From: Usnea hakonensis | Taxonomy: Eukaryota > Ascomycota > Lecanoromycetes > Lecanorales > Parmeliaceae | Reading direction: 5' to 3' | Assembly (NCBI GenBank): GCA_013423325.1 | Contig: BLJB01000036.1 | Location: 62,001-126,000, forward strand | Length of the DNA: 64,000 nucleotides | Shown here: positions 9,447 to 20,890 of the stretch, piece after piece | Position numbering within the stretch: position 1 is the stretch's first letter | How the letters are laid out: each line of letters starts with the position of its first letter | Notes under the pieces: model-generated | The model's database searches: none | Seen by the model: only the letters and a program-made list of their open reading frames with translations | What the model was told of the DNA's origin: nothing | Position numbers and translations under genes: made by a program

Positions 9447-11253
9447 TTACATCTTCTCGCCATCCCCACCTCCAACCCCATACCCCTCCCTGTCAACCAA
9501 AGCCTCTTCGCTGATACTAGGCCGCACCCACTTGCTCGACTTCCACGGCTTCACCTTGCTAATATACATCGTATCAATCTCCTCCAACGTCCTCCCCTGC
9601 GTCTCGCACACGAAGAAATACACAATCAGCACAGCCGCGAAATTGCACCCCGCAAAAACATATCCGTACTTGAACCCAATATCCTTAATAATAAAGGGCG
9701 TGAAAAACGCAATCAGGAAATTCCACGTCCAATTCGACGAAGTAACGAGCGCCATACTGCGGGCGCGGTAATGCGAAGGGAAGAGCTCGCCGACGATGCA
9801 CCAGACAATGGGGCCCCAGGTGGTGGCGTAGAAGACGATGAAGAAGCACGCGAAGACGATCATGGCCTTGCCGGCGGCGGGGGTGTTGGTGGGAGTGGTG
9901 TTGTCGAGCGCAAAGGCGCCGACGGAGGCGAAGATGAGGAAGTTGACCGTCATGCCGATAGCGCCTACGATGAGGGAGCGGCGGCGGCCGAAACGCTCTA
10001 CGATGTAGAGGCCAAAGAAGGTCATGCCGAAGTTGACGCCGCCAAGGATCATGGCTGTCACGAAGCTGTTGTTGATACCCGTGGATTTGAAGATAGTTGT
10101 TCCGTAGTAGAAAAAAAAGTTTGCGCCTGTAAGGTGTTTTTAGTTCAACGTTCATCTCATATATTCAGCAAGAATTTGCACCTGTGAGTTGCTGGAGCGC
10201 TTGCAGGACGATCCCGAGAGTGGTTCGATAGGCCATCCTTAGGCCGGTAATCAGTTCAATCCAGGGGCGGTTGTCTAAAGAAAGTTCCAGGTCGTGCTTC
10301 TCTTTGATCTCGCGGATTTCACGCTGAATTTCGCGGTGGTTTTCAGAGACGCCGTAGAATTTGGCCATCGTCGTCCTGGCTTCCTCCACGCGACCTTTAC
10401 GATAGGCATAGCGGGGAGATTCCGGCAAGAAGAGGATACCCACGCCAAGGATGAGAGGCCAAATGAAACCGACGCCCATTGGAATTCGCCAGGAGCCGGA
10501 ATTTAGCCGCTTCTCGGTGCCAAAATTGATGGCGTCGGCGGTGAATATACCCGCAGTGATAAAAAGCTGGTAAGTACTCACGAGCGCTCCGCGTACTTGC
10601 CTAGGGCCTGTTTCGCTGGTGTACATAGGCACCATTATGGAGAGGGCACCAACCCCAGCACCCGCTATCAATCTACCAATTGCGACTTGCACCCAGGAGG
10701 TTTGTGAGGCCATTTGTATGATGACGCCGACTATGAAGACAATTGACCAGACAGTCATTGAAAGTTTTCGTCCAATATGATCCGCAATAGGAGCAACGGT
10801 TAGAGCACCTATCAATGTGCCAATGGAGAGCTGCCAGATATCAGCATGGTCGACTGTGAGCCCATATGGAGAAAATAACCAGTCCGACGATCAACCCAGA
10901 CCGCACGTCACTAAATGCATATTTCCCGTCTGCCTGGAGCTGGCCGAAACGTTGTAGAAAGTCTTTCATGGCAAGAAAGCCCGAGATTTGGCCTGCAATC
11001 ATCTTTGTGAGCTTAGGGTTCATCCTAGGGGCTCGGCTCAAAGGCTCGTACCAGTGTCATAGCCGAAAATGAAGCCACCCATAGACACTAGGACGCCCAT
11101 GGCAAGAGACCGTACGCTCAGAAATTGGACGGGCGACTCATCATACACTCCGGTTTCCTTCTCAGGATCCGGGGAGACCTGGATGCCCTCATTTGTAATA
11201 CCCGCTGGGGAACCGGCAGTTTCCTTATGTTGGGCTGAAGAGAAAAGTCCCAT
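9447..11253 (-). CDS. MFS sugar porter (hexose transporter-like), 547 aa
   Basis: Four exons by hand: 11253-11052, 10992-10880, 10830-10182, 10126-9447, with introns of 59, 49 and 55 bp, all in phase. The product carries the sugar-porter signatures in order: [15 protein letters not shown] in helix 1, DHIGRK in the loop between helices 2 and 3, [15 protein letters not shown] in helix 4 with a following GPRQVRG, PESPRY before the central loop, [14 protein letters not shown] in helix 7, VERFGRR, and [11 protein letters not shown] after helix 12. It should move a hexose or related sugar across the plasma membrane with protons; the motifs resemble high-affinity glucose transporters, but the exact substrate cannot be read. 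The start at MGLFSS is preferred; an in-frame ATG at 11334 would add 27 residues. Length is normal for the family. Confidence 0.92.
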
Positions 11254-14200
11254 GTTGTTGGAAGTGATGGTGTCGGTTGGGCACGGAAGAGGTTGAAGAA
11301 TTAAAGTTGATTGTGAGTCGCGTGGAGATTCCACCCTCTTAAGCTTTGGACGGAATTGCTGTGCCGAGGGTTATGTGGGGAAGAGGAGAATTCCGAGTCT
11401 CCCGTGCCGTTTTCCTGAGCCTGATGACGTAGCTCCTGATTTCGTAAGACGGAGCAAAGAAAGCTCGTGATATGAAGACTTTAACACGGCTTCTTTGCCA
11501 CACGAACCATCATTATCATCGCTGCAATAAAAGAAACAAACAGAGGGAATTTTCAAGAGCTCCGTACCATCTTCCTGAGCGTGACGACGTAGCTCGCATC
11601 AGATGGTGAAATGGAGGCCACGGCACAGCTTCTTTGCGGCACGGACATCCATTATGATCATCCCCGCAGCAGGGTCAATAAAGAACGTGATCGAGAGAAT
11701 TTGGAGATCGCAAACCTGTCTTCAAGGCCCGAAAACCAAATCATCCTGAATATTTTGTTACGAGCTTCATTGACTTCAATCTCGCTCGTATTCGACCCTG
11801 TACTTTCAAAAACCTAGCCTTCTCATCTATATTGGACAGTCACAAGTCTTCGCCAGCGAGGGAGGCCTTCCTTGCTTACAATAAGCGTATGAGTCCAGAT
11901 ATATGTAATACAGTCGCTATTAAAAATTTGATACTTGCAGGAAAAACTAATGCAGCCAATCGCAATTTACCCGCGGCAACGGCGATCTACAAACTCAGTC
12001 TTTCAAGGCCGCATCTCATGTGCATAAAGATTGACAACACCCAGGTTAAAGATCTCGCTGTCTGTACTTCGAACCAATAGTACAATCCTCATTTCGACCA
12101 CCATTTCCCTTCTTCATGCTAGAACGATAGGGAGAGCGAGAGCAATTTTGAGTTGAGGAGTCCTATTATCTGAATAGAGCCTCATTAGATTTTCGAGGTT
12201 TGAACCGGGCTAGCTTCTAGCATCACAAAGAGAAATGTTACACTGATAATATGTCGCCGTCGATTGGCCAAGAGCAAGGACGTCCCAAAGATTTGCTCTT
12301 CCGGTTTGTACTACATGGTGTCTGTCTTGCTCCGCTCAATCTCACCCTGAAGAGCATCCCGCATTGCATCATCACTGCGCATGCCACTCGTAGCCTTTGT
12401 AGCATTCCACGAGTAGTTCTACTCCAAACAATGGACGAGTAGTCAAAACTGTAGTAAGATTTTAGCCCAATGCCATGGCAAGTCCGAGCGGTGTAAGGTT
12501 AAATTATTCGGCCGCTTTAAAGTCGTGAAATAAGCAGATGACATGCTGACACGTATATATGCACTCGACTTTATTGCAGGATTTTTGCTGATGACCAAAT
12601 GACCACCAGAGCTTTTGCGATAGGCACATGCAGGGAAGTGCAGGGGATTGCATACGGAACAGCGCTATAGCTGCAAGGGAAAAGCCTTATAGCTTGACTC
12701 TGTCTCCCTTGTTTCAACCTCCGTCCAACGTATCCAAGACGTCCACGACGTCTCGGATAAACGAGAATTTATGCAGCCTTGCAAGGAACACCGTTCCAGC
12801 CCTTATCACCTTGCGTAGGAGCATCTTACGGCCTGCTCGGCGGAAAGCATAAATGTCGTTGTCATGGCTGGTAGGTAAAGCTTATGGAAGAGGGTTTGCC
12901 AATGACGAGATCGTGTCAGTCCCGGGCCGGAAGCCTATCGCCACGTTAGCGGTGATACGCCCAGAGTGGTTTAAAGAAGAGCTTCTCCCTCGCCATGCTT
13001 GCTGATCTAGATGACCCTGAAATTGAACATGGAGAGTATCAAGAGCGCTCCTGAAAGTAAGTGCAGAGAGCTCTCCGCTCTCGAACCAGGAAAACAACCT
13101 CAGTATTCCGGCTCTACTCCTTCCTATTGAAGTCTGTCGTTGGGCCATCCAGATACTCACACAATCATTTTTGGCTTCCCCCTCTGTGTGCATCGTAGGA
13201 TCTCATCGATGGAATCCGCCCCGCAGATGCCAAGACTAGGGTAGGACGGGTAAGGTAAGGTACGGTAGGTAGAGGAGTCCCGCCAGTAAGAACAACTTCC
13301 CTGCAAGGTTAAGATTGCTGATTTAGTTGCATCCCCCGAAACGGGTAAAGCCTGGAAGAGTTGGGGGTTAGTGGGGGCAATGGTGCGCGGGGGGCCATCA
13401 CCAAGCCTTGAACCTTCCAACCTCCCACTTTCCCATTTTCCCACGCGCTCCCTCTTCAACGTTGATGTAAAATGGCTCAATATGCAATGCATGAGTAAGT
13501 CGATGCAATGCGAAGCGACTTCGCAAATTAATTCGCAAAGGCAACTGTTGCCAGCCTGCTTTGGGTGGCGCGGTTCCACGGTGTTGTTCGGCCAGGCCGC
13601 CAGTTGGATATGGCCTGCAGATTGGATGACAAGCTGATGATGGGCATGGTCCAATTAGGCTTCAAAATTGATATCGATTCGCCCTGAATGGACATTTTGT
13701 TTGCCCCCAATCCTGCCTCTTAAACTAGCGCGCCGCATTTGACCTTGCTGAGCTTTTGTTTTGGTTTTTTGATTTCTCAATAATGGCCGACCCAAATACT
13801 TGGGTGCTCGAAACATAAGATGCGCGCAAACCCCACTCCTCCCTGTTTTCCCTTCCCCACCCCCATTTTAATCTCCCGAATATATAAACCTTTTGGCTTT
13901 GTGTTTATTTCGCCATTGGGTTTTGGGAACCCATTCATCGCTCTTACCAAGTTACCAAGGATCGACAACAAAAGTATCGATCCAGCCGCGACGCCCAAGA
14001 CTCATCTCGTCAGAGGCTGCTCATCTTTTCGCATGTGAAATGTTAACCGAGGGCTGATCATTCATGCAAGAAGCCGGAGGCTGGATGATGAGTTGGTAGC
14101 ATCTCGGGTTCCTGACGCGGGTATCTGCTTAAGCGAATTCGGTGAGAGGCATATGATAAAGTGATAAAGTAAGGATAAGGGTACAGTACTTGACTTTAGG

Positions 14201-14621
14201 AGATTGCCATCGGCCAAGTGGACCCAGGCTTTATGCTGAGCATTCCATTCGATTGGCCACCAAGCTTTGGGAAAGGAGAAGTGTGAAGTCTCTTTCACAT
14301 TCACATTTGTATTGAATTTGAGTGGCAGTGGCATCGCAGGGAATGGTACTCGGCATTAGCTTGTGAATGGTGGTGCATGCCAAAAGTTGTGAAAGGATTG
14401 GAAGGAAAGAATTGAAAAAGGCTCGTACGTCGCGCTTTCCTTTTCTACCGAACGCCACCACTCAAAAAATTCGCAGACTGAGCCAATTTTTTCTCTCCAT
14501 TCTGTCCAACGCTCTTCGCTTCCAGGCTGGTCCTACCATTCTTACTTTAGCTTCCATTTTACTCGTACACTCCTTATAGATTCATGTCTCCTTTCGTCCT
14601 TTTCGACTGTGTCTGAGGGTG
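11254..14621. other. 3.4-kb intergenic region
   Basis: No convincing gene was found. It holds the promoter of the transporter (left) and of the CBM48-like gene (right). A 160-bp imperfect duplication lies at 11402-11712. Short frames (for example 12882-13193 and 13157-13654 on the minus strand) lack recognisable domains. A CT-rich stretch at 14440-14600 immediately precedes the start of the next gene. Confidence 0.5.
11402..11712. repeat. Imperfect 160-bp tandem duplication
   Basis: Copy A starts at 11402 and copy B at 11562. Shared blocks occur in the same order in both: CCGT..C..TTCCTGAGC, GACGTAGCTC, CACGGCTTCTTTGC against CACAGCTTCTTTGC, CATTAT(C/G)ATC and CAATAAA. The copies differ at many positions, so the duplication is old. 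Each carries a GACGTAG core that resembles half of a CRE/ATF site. Confidence 0.65.
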
Positions 14622-16483
14622 ATGGCCTCGACTACGCTCATTACTTTTATGCTGTAAGTCCCCTAAAGGCCTCCGACTTCGTGATGCGGAAGCTCAGAGC
14701 GAGACAGTCAAGCACCAACCACCGTCTTCTCCGTCGAGATCCTGGGATCCTGGGACAACTTCTCCAAACCTTATCAGCTAAAGAGGGACCGCAAAACAGG
14801 GCCAGGTCAATGGCGAGGATGTCACACGTTCCAAAACATTACTTGCGATGGCGATACACTCAACGTATCTGCAAGTCGTGATGGAGGCTTGAAGATGGGG
14901 GGAACTTACTGGTACTATGTGAGACTCATTCGTCATCGCCCGCTTCATGCTCCAGCTAACAAATTGAACAGTACGTTCTTGATGGTGACATTGAGTACCA
15001 CGACCCTGCAGAGCCTTCGACGAACCTATGCCCTCTTCTCCCAGGCCAGATGGTCAACGTGCTAGACGTGCCAATTCAGGGGGAAGTTTTCTTCGCAGGG
15101 AGCCGTGGTGATTCATCGAGCTCTTTTGACTCCACGGTTTTCACATTGGATCCCAAGGACAAGTACCTCTCTCCAGGAGTTCGTCGGGCTACCACCACCT
15201 CAGCCGTCCATTCGCGCAAGGTTCTTCTAGCTCCGAAGGCTAGCCCGATGATGCGAGCACTACGCCATAGCTCAATCATCAGGGCAGAGACCGGGCCGCG
15301 GACCTCAAGGACGACAGAAGCTCTTCTTACTCTGGAAAGGCAACGTTCCCTTCTCTCAGTCTTCCATCGGATGCGACAAACAAGATCAGCAGGCTCAAAT
15401 GTGAAGTCAAACCTGGTAGAGCCACGCAAGATCTTCTCTCGAGCCGGACAGCCAACAAAGCAGGGTATGCTAGACCCTCTCCTGGGAGCGCCGAAGCTAC
15501 TCGACCACGGATCTGACCTGCCACCTACGAAAATTCGCGGCGATTTGGAAATATCAATAGGACTACCTTCTACAGCGGTCAATACGGAGCGAGCGCCTTC
15601 GGCTCTCATGGTCAACATCACAGGATCAAAACACGAGGTCCGTCCATTGGAGCAGCTCGCGTCCAGCGATCATAGCGAGTCGTCTATTCCGAGTGAGAGG
15701 ATTGAAGATGGGTACGCAACGCCATCAATTCAAAATTCCGACACCTCTTTTGGATCCAGCTGCTACACTCCGCTTAAGCAACTCGAGAATGACATGGCGC
15801 TGAGTGATCATCTTGGCCGGCTTAATCTTGTGCCAGACGCTGAACAGATCCTCTCAAAATCCGTCAAGCTGCTACCGGAGAAGAAGATCGCGGTTGTCAA
15901 CGCAATCCCGTCGACAGAGACTCTTGGATCGTTCGAGCTTAATTTCAACTCTCCCAAGTATAGCTACACCGAATCTCTAGCATCTTATGCCACCAGTGCC
16001 AATTTTTCACCCTATCTTGCGTCCACAACCACCCCCGGAGGACCCATGTCCCCTTGCCATCTCTCTCAACCCGAAACTCCCGTTATGAGCGACTTTGGAG
16101 ACGAATTCCTCCCGCCAGTACGCGATTCGGAATCTCCCGCTCAAATGCATAGGAGCTCGGCCAGCGATCTTGACCTCCTGCTTGCCAGGCCTTCTTCCAG
16201 AGCAGTGCCACCGCGCCTACCTTGTCCGCCTACACAAAAACCCCATGCTGTAGCGGGTGGCTTTCAAGGCTACAGTCTCCCAGATCACGATCACGCCTCC
16301 GTGCACACGATCCGGAAGCTGCCCAGCATCGCATTGAAGAAGACGGACGGTGCTTCCCCCCTGACTCACCAAGCCAGCAAGCAGGATCTCGTCCATTCCT
16401 GGAACGACGGATCCGAGGACCGCGTCACCGCTCTCGGGGAGCTCGTCGACGATTTGGGCTATCTGGGTGAAATGATCATCTGA
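14622..16483 (+). CDS. Protein with AMPK/CBM48-like glycogen-binding N-terminus, 584 aa
   Basis: Three exons by hand: 14622-14653, 14708-14918, 14972-16483, with introns of 54 and 53 bp, in phase. The N-terminus (about residues 10-110) reads VFSVEILGSWDNFSKPY, then TGPGQWRGCH, TYWYYYVLDG and a proline-rich CPLLPGQMVNVLDVP. The order GSWDNF, GxGxW, YxYYxxDG is that of the glycogen-binding beta-sandwich of AMPK beta subunits (CBM48-like). The remaining 470 residues are Ser/Pro-rich and look disordered, without a catalytic domain. A role in tethering something to glycogen or starch-like glucan is an inference. The short first exon of only 11 codons was chosen because it gives an in-frame join and a sensible N-terminus. 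Confidence 0.75.
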
Positions 16484-18099
16484 CTCCCATGCTTACTTTA
16501 TACCCATCTACCGTAATTGTCATGGACACTTGCAGAAATGCCAATACCGCCTCTGGAGGCTACCCACCTAACAATGTGAAGGAATTTTTCCTGGCGTTTC
16601 GGGGATTGCTTGCTTGCATTTCTATACCCCCTGAACGCTTCTGCTTTTTTCTTCTTCTTTTTTTTCGTTGCGCTGGGCGAGGAGGATATGTGGTGTGATG
16701 ATGGGGATCAAGACATAGCGGTGGTGCTCAAAGTGCACGTGGAGCGAGCTTTTGCATGGGTCGAGCATTACATACTGTTTATCAAATGAATGTTTATATT
16801 GTGCCTTGTGGGAGTATTTGATTCGTTTGACTACCTTATCTACCTATATGGATACGGTGTCTCCCGCCTTTGGCGCCTACCTTACGCTTGCTTCACGTTG
16901 CAGTCTCACGAGGTAGCGCCGGTGAGAACATTTTGCCCCAATCAGACGTTCATATCCAATAGAGAGGTCAGGCGATCAAAGGATTGCCAAGTTGGTCAGA
17001 GTCGATGTGACACTCATGATTCGCTACATGTCAAATAGATAAATAGATACAAGCCGAGCACAAGAGTTGACGCTTGGCAACGATTAGACAAAAAATACCA
17101 TGACGCTGAGACGGCATATGCATACATGCCAGAAAGCATATGTAAAAGCGTAGACCGAATACGAGCAGCTAGGTGGGTAGGTAAGGTTTCAAGTGACAAT
17201 AGCCCCCCGATCGATGGAGAGATAATGCATATGCCCGGCACCATCATGATCTATCCCCGCTACCACACCAGGAAAAACAATGCCTAAGCCGCAGACATGC
17301 ATGCAGAGGAAGAAGCACAGACATACCGAAAAGGGTTATCAAACAGCCCCCCGATCGATGGAGAGAAGATGCATATGCCCGGCACCATCATGATCTATCC
17401 CCGTTGCTACACCAGGAAAAACAATGCCTAAGCAGCACGCATGCATGCAGAGGAAAAAGCACGGACGGACCGAAAAAGGTTATCAATTGCCCCTCCCTCC
17501 AATCGAAGCGCACAACACGCATAAATAAAGCGTGGTCTGTGCCATGTTTTACCCCATCCCACAAAACGCCCCGAAGTGTGCCACGCAGTATGACCGCAAG
17601 TCTAAAACGGCTAAGAGGATAAAAGCCCCCGAATGATGGTATTTGGGTGGGTTATTAAGCGTTGAAGCGATCGATCGAAGGACGTATCCGGTTCCCGAGC
17701 CGACAAATCTATTTGTGTATCCTTTTTTTAGTTGTTCCAGACGTGTATGCGCCGATGCGCCGATGCGATCATGCCAGATGATCTCCGGGACAAACGAGAG
17801 AGAGAGACCGGGGTTGTTGAATTGAATTGTGGTGTCGTCAGGGCCGAGGAGGAGGTGCGGCTGAAGGGTTTGGATCAATGAAAAGCGAGTCTGTTAGGTG
17901 ACGTTGCACGCAAGCTTGTCGGAGCCGTGATGTGGATATACCCTTGATGGCGACTGTGTCAGTGTTGGCGCACGCCAAATTCGGTACAACAACGGTTGAG
18001 TACGTGGCTGTAACGACGAACGCAATTCTTGAATAATGAACCTGTTGTGTGCTGAGTGCAACAATGGCGCTTGATGGTCGTGATCTCCATCTCAATCTT
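16484..18099. other. Intergenic with 144-bp tandem repeat
   Basis: No gene was recognised. This convergent spacer lies between the CBM48-like gene and the FYVE gene, so both 3' UTRs fall here. The tandem repeat at 17201-17488 is listed separately. Confidence 0.5.
17201..17488. repeat. Two tandem copies of a 144-bp unit
   Basis: AGCCCCCCGATCGATGGAGA begins at 17201 and again at 17345. The unit runs through GCATATGCCCGGCACCATC, ACACCAGGAAAAACAATGCC and a GCATGCATGCAGAGGA block, with few differences between copies. No open frame continues through it. Confidence 0.85.
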
Positions 18100-19047
18100 T
18101 CAAAACGTGCTCCAGTTCCATTCCCTTGTGAGGCTCGCCGCAACACTACCTCTCTTGCTATCATCCGCACCCTTGCCAATCCCTTTACTTATCGCTTTCG
18201 CAGGGGTAGTGGGCTCCAGGCTTTCCCCCCGCGCGGCCGCTTCGACCCTCTCTTCTGTCCATTTCCCATACATCCCCCAGCAATGCCCACATGCCCTGTA
18301 AAGTCCCCCGTTTGGGTGATAGTTGCCATCTTGGTCGAGCGGTATCTGCCACACAGAGTGCTTCCCGCAAAACACGTTACCGCAGTGTCTGCAATGATGC
18401 CTTCTTTGGAAGAGTCCGAAGGATGCCTGGCATACAGGCGCGTCACAAATAAAGGCGTTGGCATCTGGTTTCCAGTGCTCGCGCGTGGGAGGGCCGGTGA
18501 CTTCGGGAAGACCAGCGGTGGGTATGGCTGGCTCTGACGTTTGCGATTGCCCGTCTTCAGGGACTTTGCCAAGGGAGGCTTGCTTGCGACTGTCTGTATT
18601 ACTGCGCCGACTCATCGGCCGCCTGGATTCTGCACCATCGAGGCTGTCGGTGCTCCCATGGACGGAGCGGGGGGGCGTGAGGGGAGAGGCGCGGGGTGGG
18701 CGTTCTGTTGGCCGCAGTGCGGCGGGGACGTACATAGGGGTCTTTGGGGGGCGCAGTTGGCGTGTGGCTAGTGGTGAGAATTGGGAAGTGTGAGGTGAGG
18801 ACGGCGACAGGTTGAGGGGGGTGTTTGGGTCCATTGGTGGATTCTGAGGGGGGTAGGCGAATGATATTTGGTTTGATGGAGGAGGTGGGTACTGTGGAGG
18901 GACTTCTGGTGGATGTTGCGGTGGATACTGCTGTGGGTATTGCTGGTATTGCTGGTACTGCTGGTACCCGTGGGAGTTTGGCGGAGTGGTGATGAATTGA
19001 TCAGCTAGTTGAGGGGTAGGGAAGCTCGTGGGTAAGGTGGTTGCCAT
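18100..19047 (-). CDS. FYVE zinc-finger protein, 315 aa
   Basis: Single-exon frame. The first 185 residues are disordered, rich in Pro, Gln and Tyr, with QYQQYQQYPQQYPP-type repeats, then Ser/Arg-rich. At about residues 195-275 comes a FYVE finger: CDAPVCQASF, then RRHHCRHCGNVFC with the basic RRHHCR signature, and a final CGHC pair. FYVE fingers bind phosphatidylinositol 3-phosphate on endosomes or vacuoles. The C-terminus ends in REWNWSTF. No RING, VHS or kinase domain accompanies the finger, so the role is likely endosomal or vacuolar recruitment, details unknown. The start at the ATG of MATTLPTSF is preferred; in-frame ATGs at 19059 and 19083 would lengthen it by 4 or 12 residues. Confidence 0.85.
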   Translation of the reverse strand: MATTLPTSFPTPQLADQFITTPPNSHGYQQYQQYQQYPQQYPPQHPPEVPPQYPPPPSNQISFAYPPQNPPMDPNTPLNLSPSSPHTSQFSPLATRQLRPPKTPMYVPAALRPTERPPRASPLTPPRSVHGSTDSLDGAESRRPMSRRSNTDSRKQASLGKVPEDGQSQTSEPAIPTAGLPEVTGPPTREHWKPDANAFICDAPVCQASFGLFQRRHHCRHCGNVFCGKHSVWQIPLDQDGNYHPNGGLYRACGHCWGMYGKWTEERVEAAARGESLEPTTPAKAISKGIGKGADDSKRGSVAASLTREWNWSTF

Positions 19048-20890
19048 TGTGGGCAGCATGCGAGATAAGTAGTAGAGTCCCAATAGACGGGATGGTGGCC
19101 GAGGAAGGAATAAGTGTGGAAGAAAGTAGGAAGCTCGACGGGAATGAATGGGATATTATTTCTTAATTGAAGTGAAGTATTTTAGATACCTATGAAGATG
19201 GTGTCCCCGGAGATAAAAGGTGCAGATAGGGAACCCGCGGGAACGGTAAAGTTTCGAGCAGATATGTGAGCTGACAGCTTTCAGTGGTGACAGGTCTATG
19301 AGAGGCCCATTGCTACTCCGTTGCAAGCAAGGGGAATCTGACAGGAGAAGAAGGGATAGGCGTAAGGGCGGTGACTGCTTTTTTGATTGATATTCAGTAG
19401 ATTACGAATGTGATAAGGAAAAGAAAAGCGATAACGGTGGGTCACAATGGTGATTGTTTGTCCTTGTAGTTTGCAGGTCGTCCGTGAATCCTTTGCGCCC
19501 CACCAATGACATAGCAGACCGGTCAAACCAGAAATATCGAAATCGTGAACGTTTCAATTACATTATTAGTAGGGAAGGGCGGGAAAGAAGAATAAGTAGA
19601 CAGAAGAGATAGATCTAGGGACCAACGTCTATATACATAAAAAAGAAACAAAACCCAAAAGCGAAAAGCCAAATGAAGGGGTGAAGGGGGAAAAGAGGAA
19701 GAAGACGAAAGTCAACAAGAAGCGTTGATCTCTGACTTCACTTTCCCTCTTCCCTCATCCCTCTTTCCTTAATTGAATCTAATGGGGGGGACTATGGAAG
19801 AACAAGGTTGGCTTGCCTCCTCTAGGGCCCTAAGTCCCCCCCTAAGGGCCAAACCCTTGACCGGTGTTCACGGCGCACCGCGGGTCCCTCCATCTTAGTC
19901 TCATGCCCAGCCTCCGATCTCGGTCAAGCGCAGCCATAGAAGCATTTTAGAAGGGAGCCCTAAAAAACCAATCTAGTACCTCAGAAAATTGCCGCTTCTT
20001 GATTCGACGCACAAGCTTTTTTTTTTTTCAAACAAGAATCCGCGAGGGAAGATCGGGCAAACTGTCGCATGGCTACAGCAAGGATCTTTTTTGAATCAGA
20101 CAGAGCCGACTGGCTGTACGGTGTACCCAACCGAGCAGAGTACCGACTATGCACGCGCAAAATATCTCAGGCCCCGATGGCCGCCAGATGGCTGGTCCCA
20201 TGCGATTTCAGTCGACATCATAATTCAGAAGATGGAGATCTGAGGCAAATGATAATGTAAGAGCGTTACATCGGCAGAGCAGTTTTCCAATGCGTACTCT
20301 TGAACTCGTCAGCTGCAGCACTGATTGGTGCAAATATTGTTAATCTGCCCATGCAGGGACTGATGAGTGGCTTGTCGCATAGATAAGACATCCTTGCCCT
20401 CATAATTGAAAATGAGAAAAAAAACCGTTGTCGATCCAAATTCCAACTTCCAGCCTACCAATACGGTATACCAGCAACGGGCCCTTCGGGATCGAAAGGC
20501 CGTTAGCTTGCTTCATCTTCCACCAGCACATGTCAAAGCTTCTGCAAGTGTCAAGCACAGGGCAGAAATACGAGTACATACACCACGACGACAAGAGCTA
20601 ATGCTGCGGTATTTCTTGAATGGTACAAACAGTACTGGACTAGTTCTCACCGCTGCTTTGATGGCCACTGCATTCAGTAATCTAGCACGCTGACGATCTC
20701 TGTACACAGACATGTGAGTGGACAGGCTAAGACTTGATATCAAGCTGGCTACGTCTGCATCGAGAGAGCCCCACCTTCCGCCGCGCCGTCAAACCTGCAT
20801 TACTTCAATCACGCATACTAGTGTCTCAGCATTTGCCAGCCAGCTTCGCGATCCCACTCCTGCTCTCAACCGCTATTCAACAATAACATC
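19048..20890. other. 1.8-kb intergenic, divergent promoters
   Basis: No gene was recognised. Purine-rich DNA at 19560-19730, then a CT-rich run at 19735-19780, lie upstream of the FYVE gene. The right half leads to the Ecm4-like gene. Small frames here have no recognisable domain. Confidence 0.5.

Noticed and set aside
9219..10187. A 322-codon plus-strand frame opposite the last transporter exon
   Set aside because: It is antisense to clear transporter coding sequence; its length comes from codon bias on the other strand and it shows no domain.
12882..13654. Two minus-strand frames of about 100-165 codons in the intergenic region
   Set aside because: No domain, no splice continuity and no start context; left as intergenic.
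15076..15621. A 181-codon minus-strand frame inside the CBM48-like gene
   Set aside because: Antisense shadow; no start context, domain or splice support.
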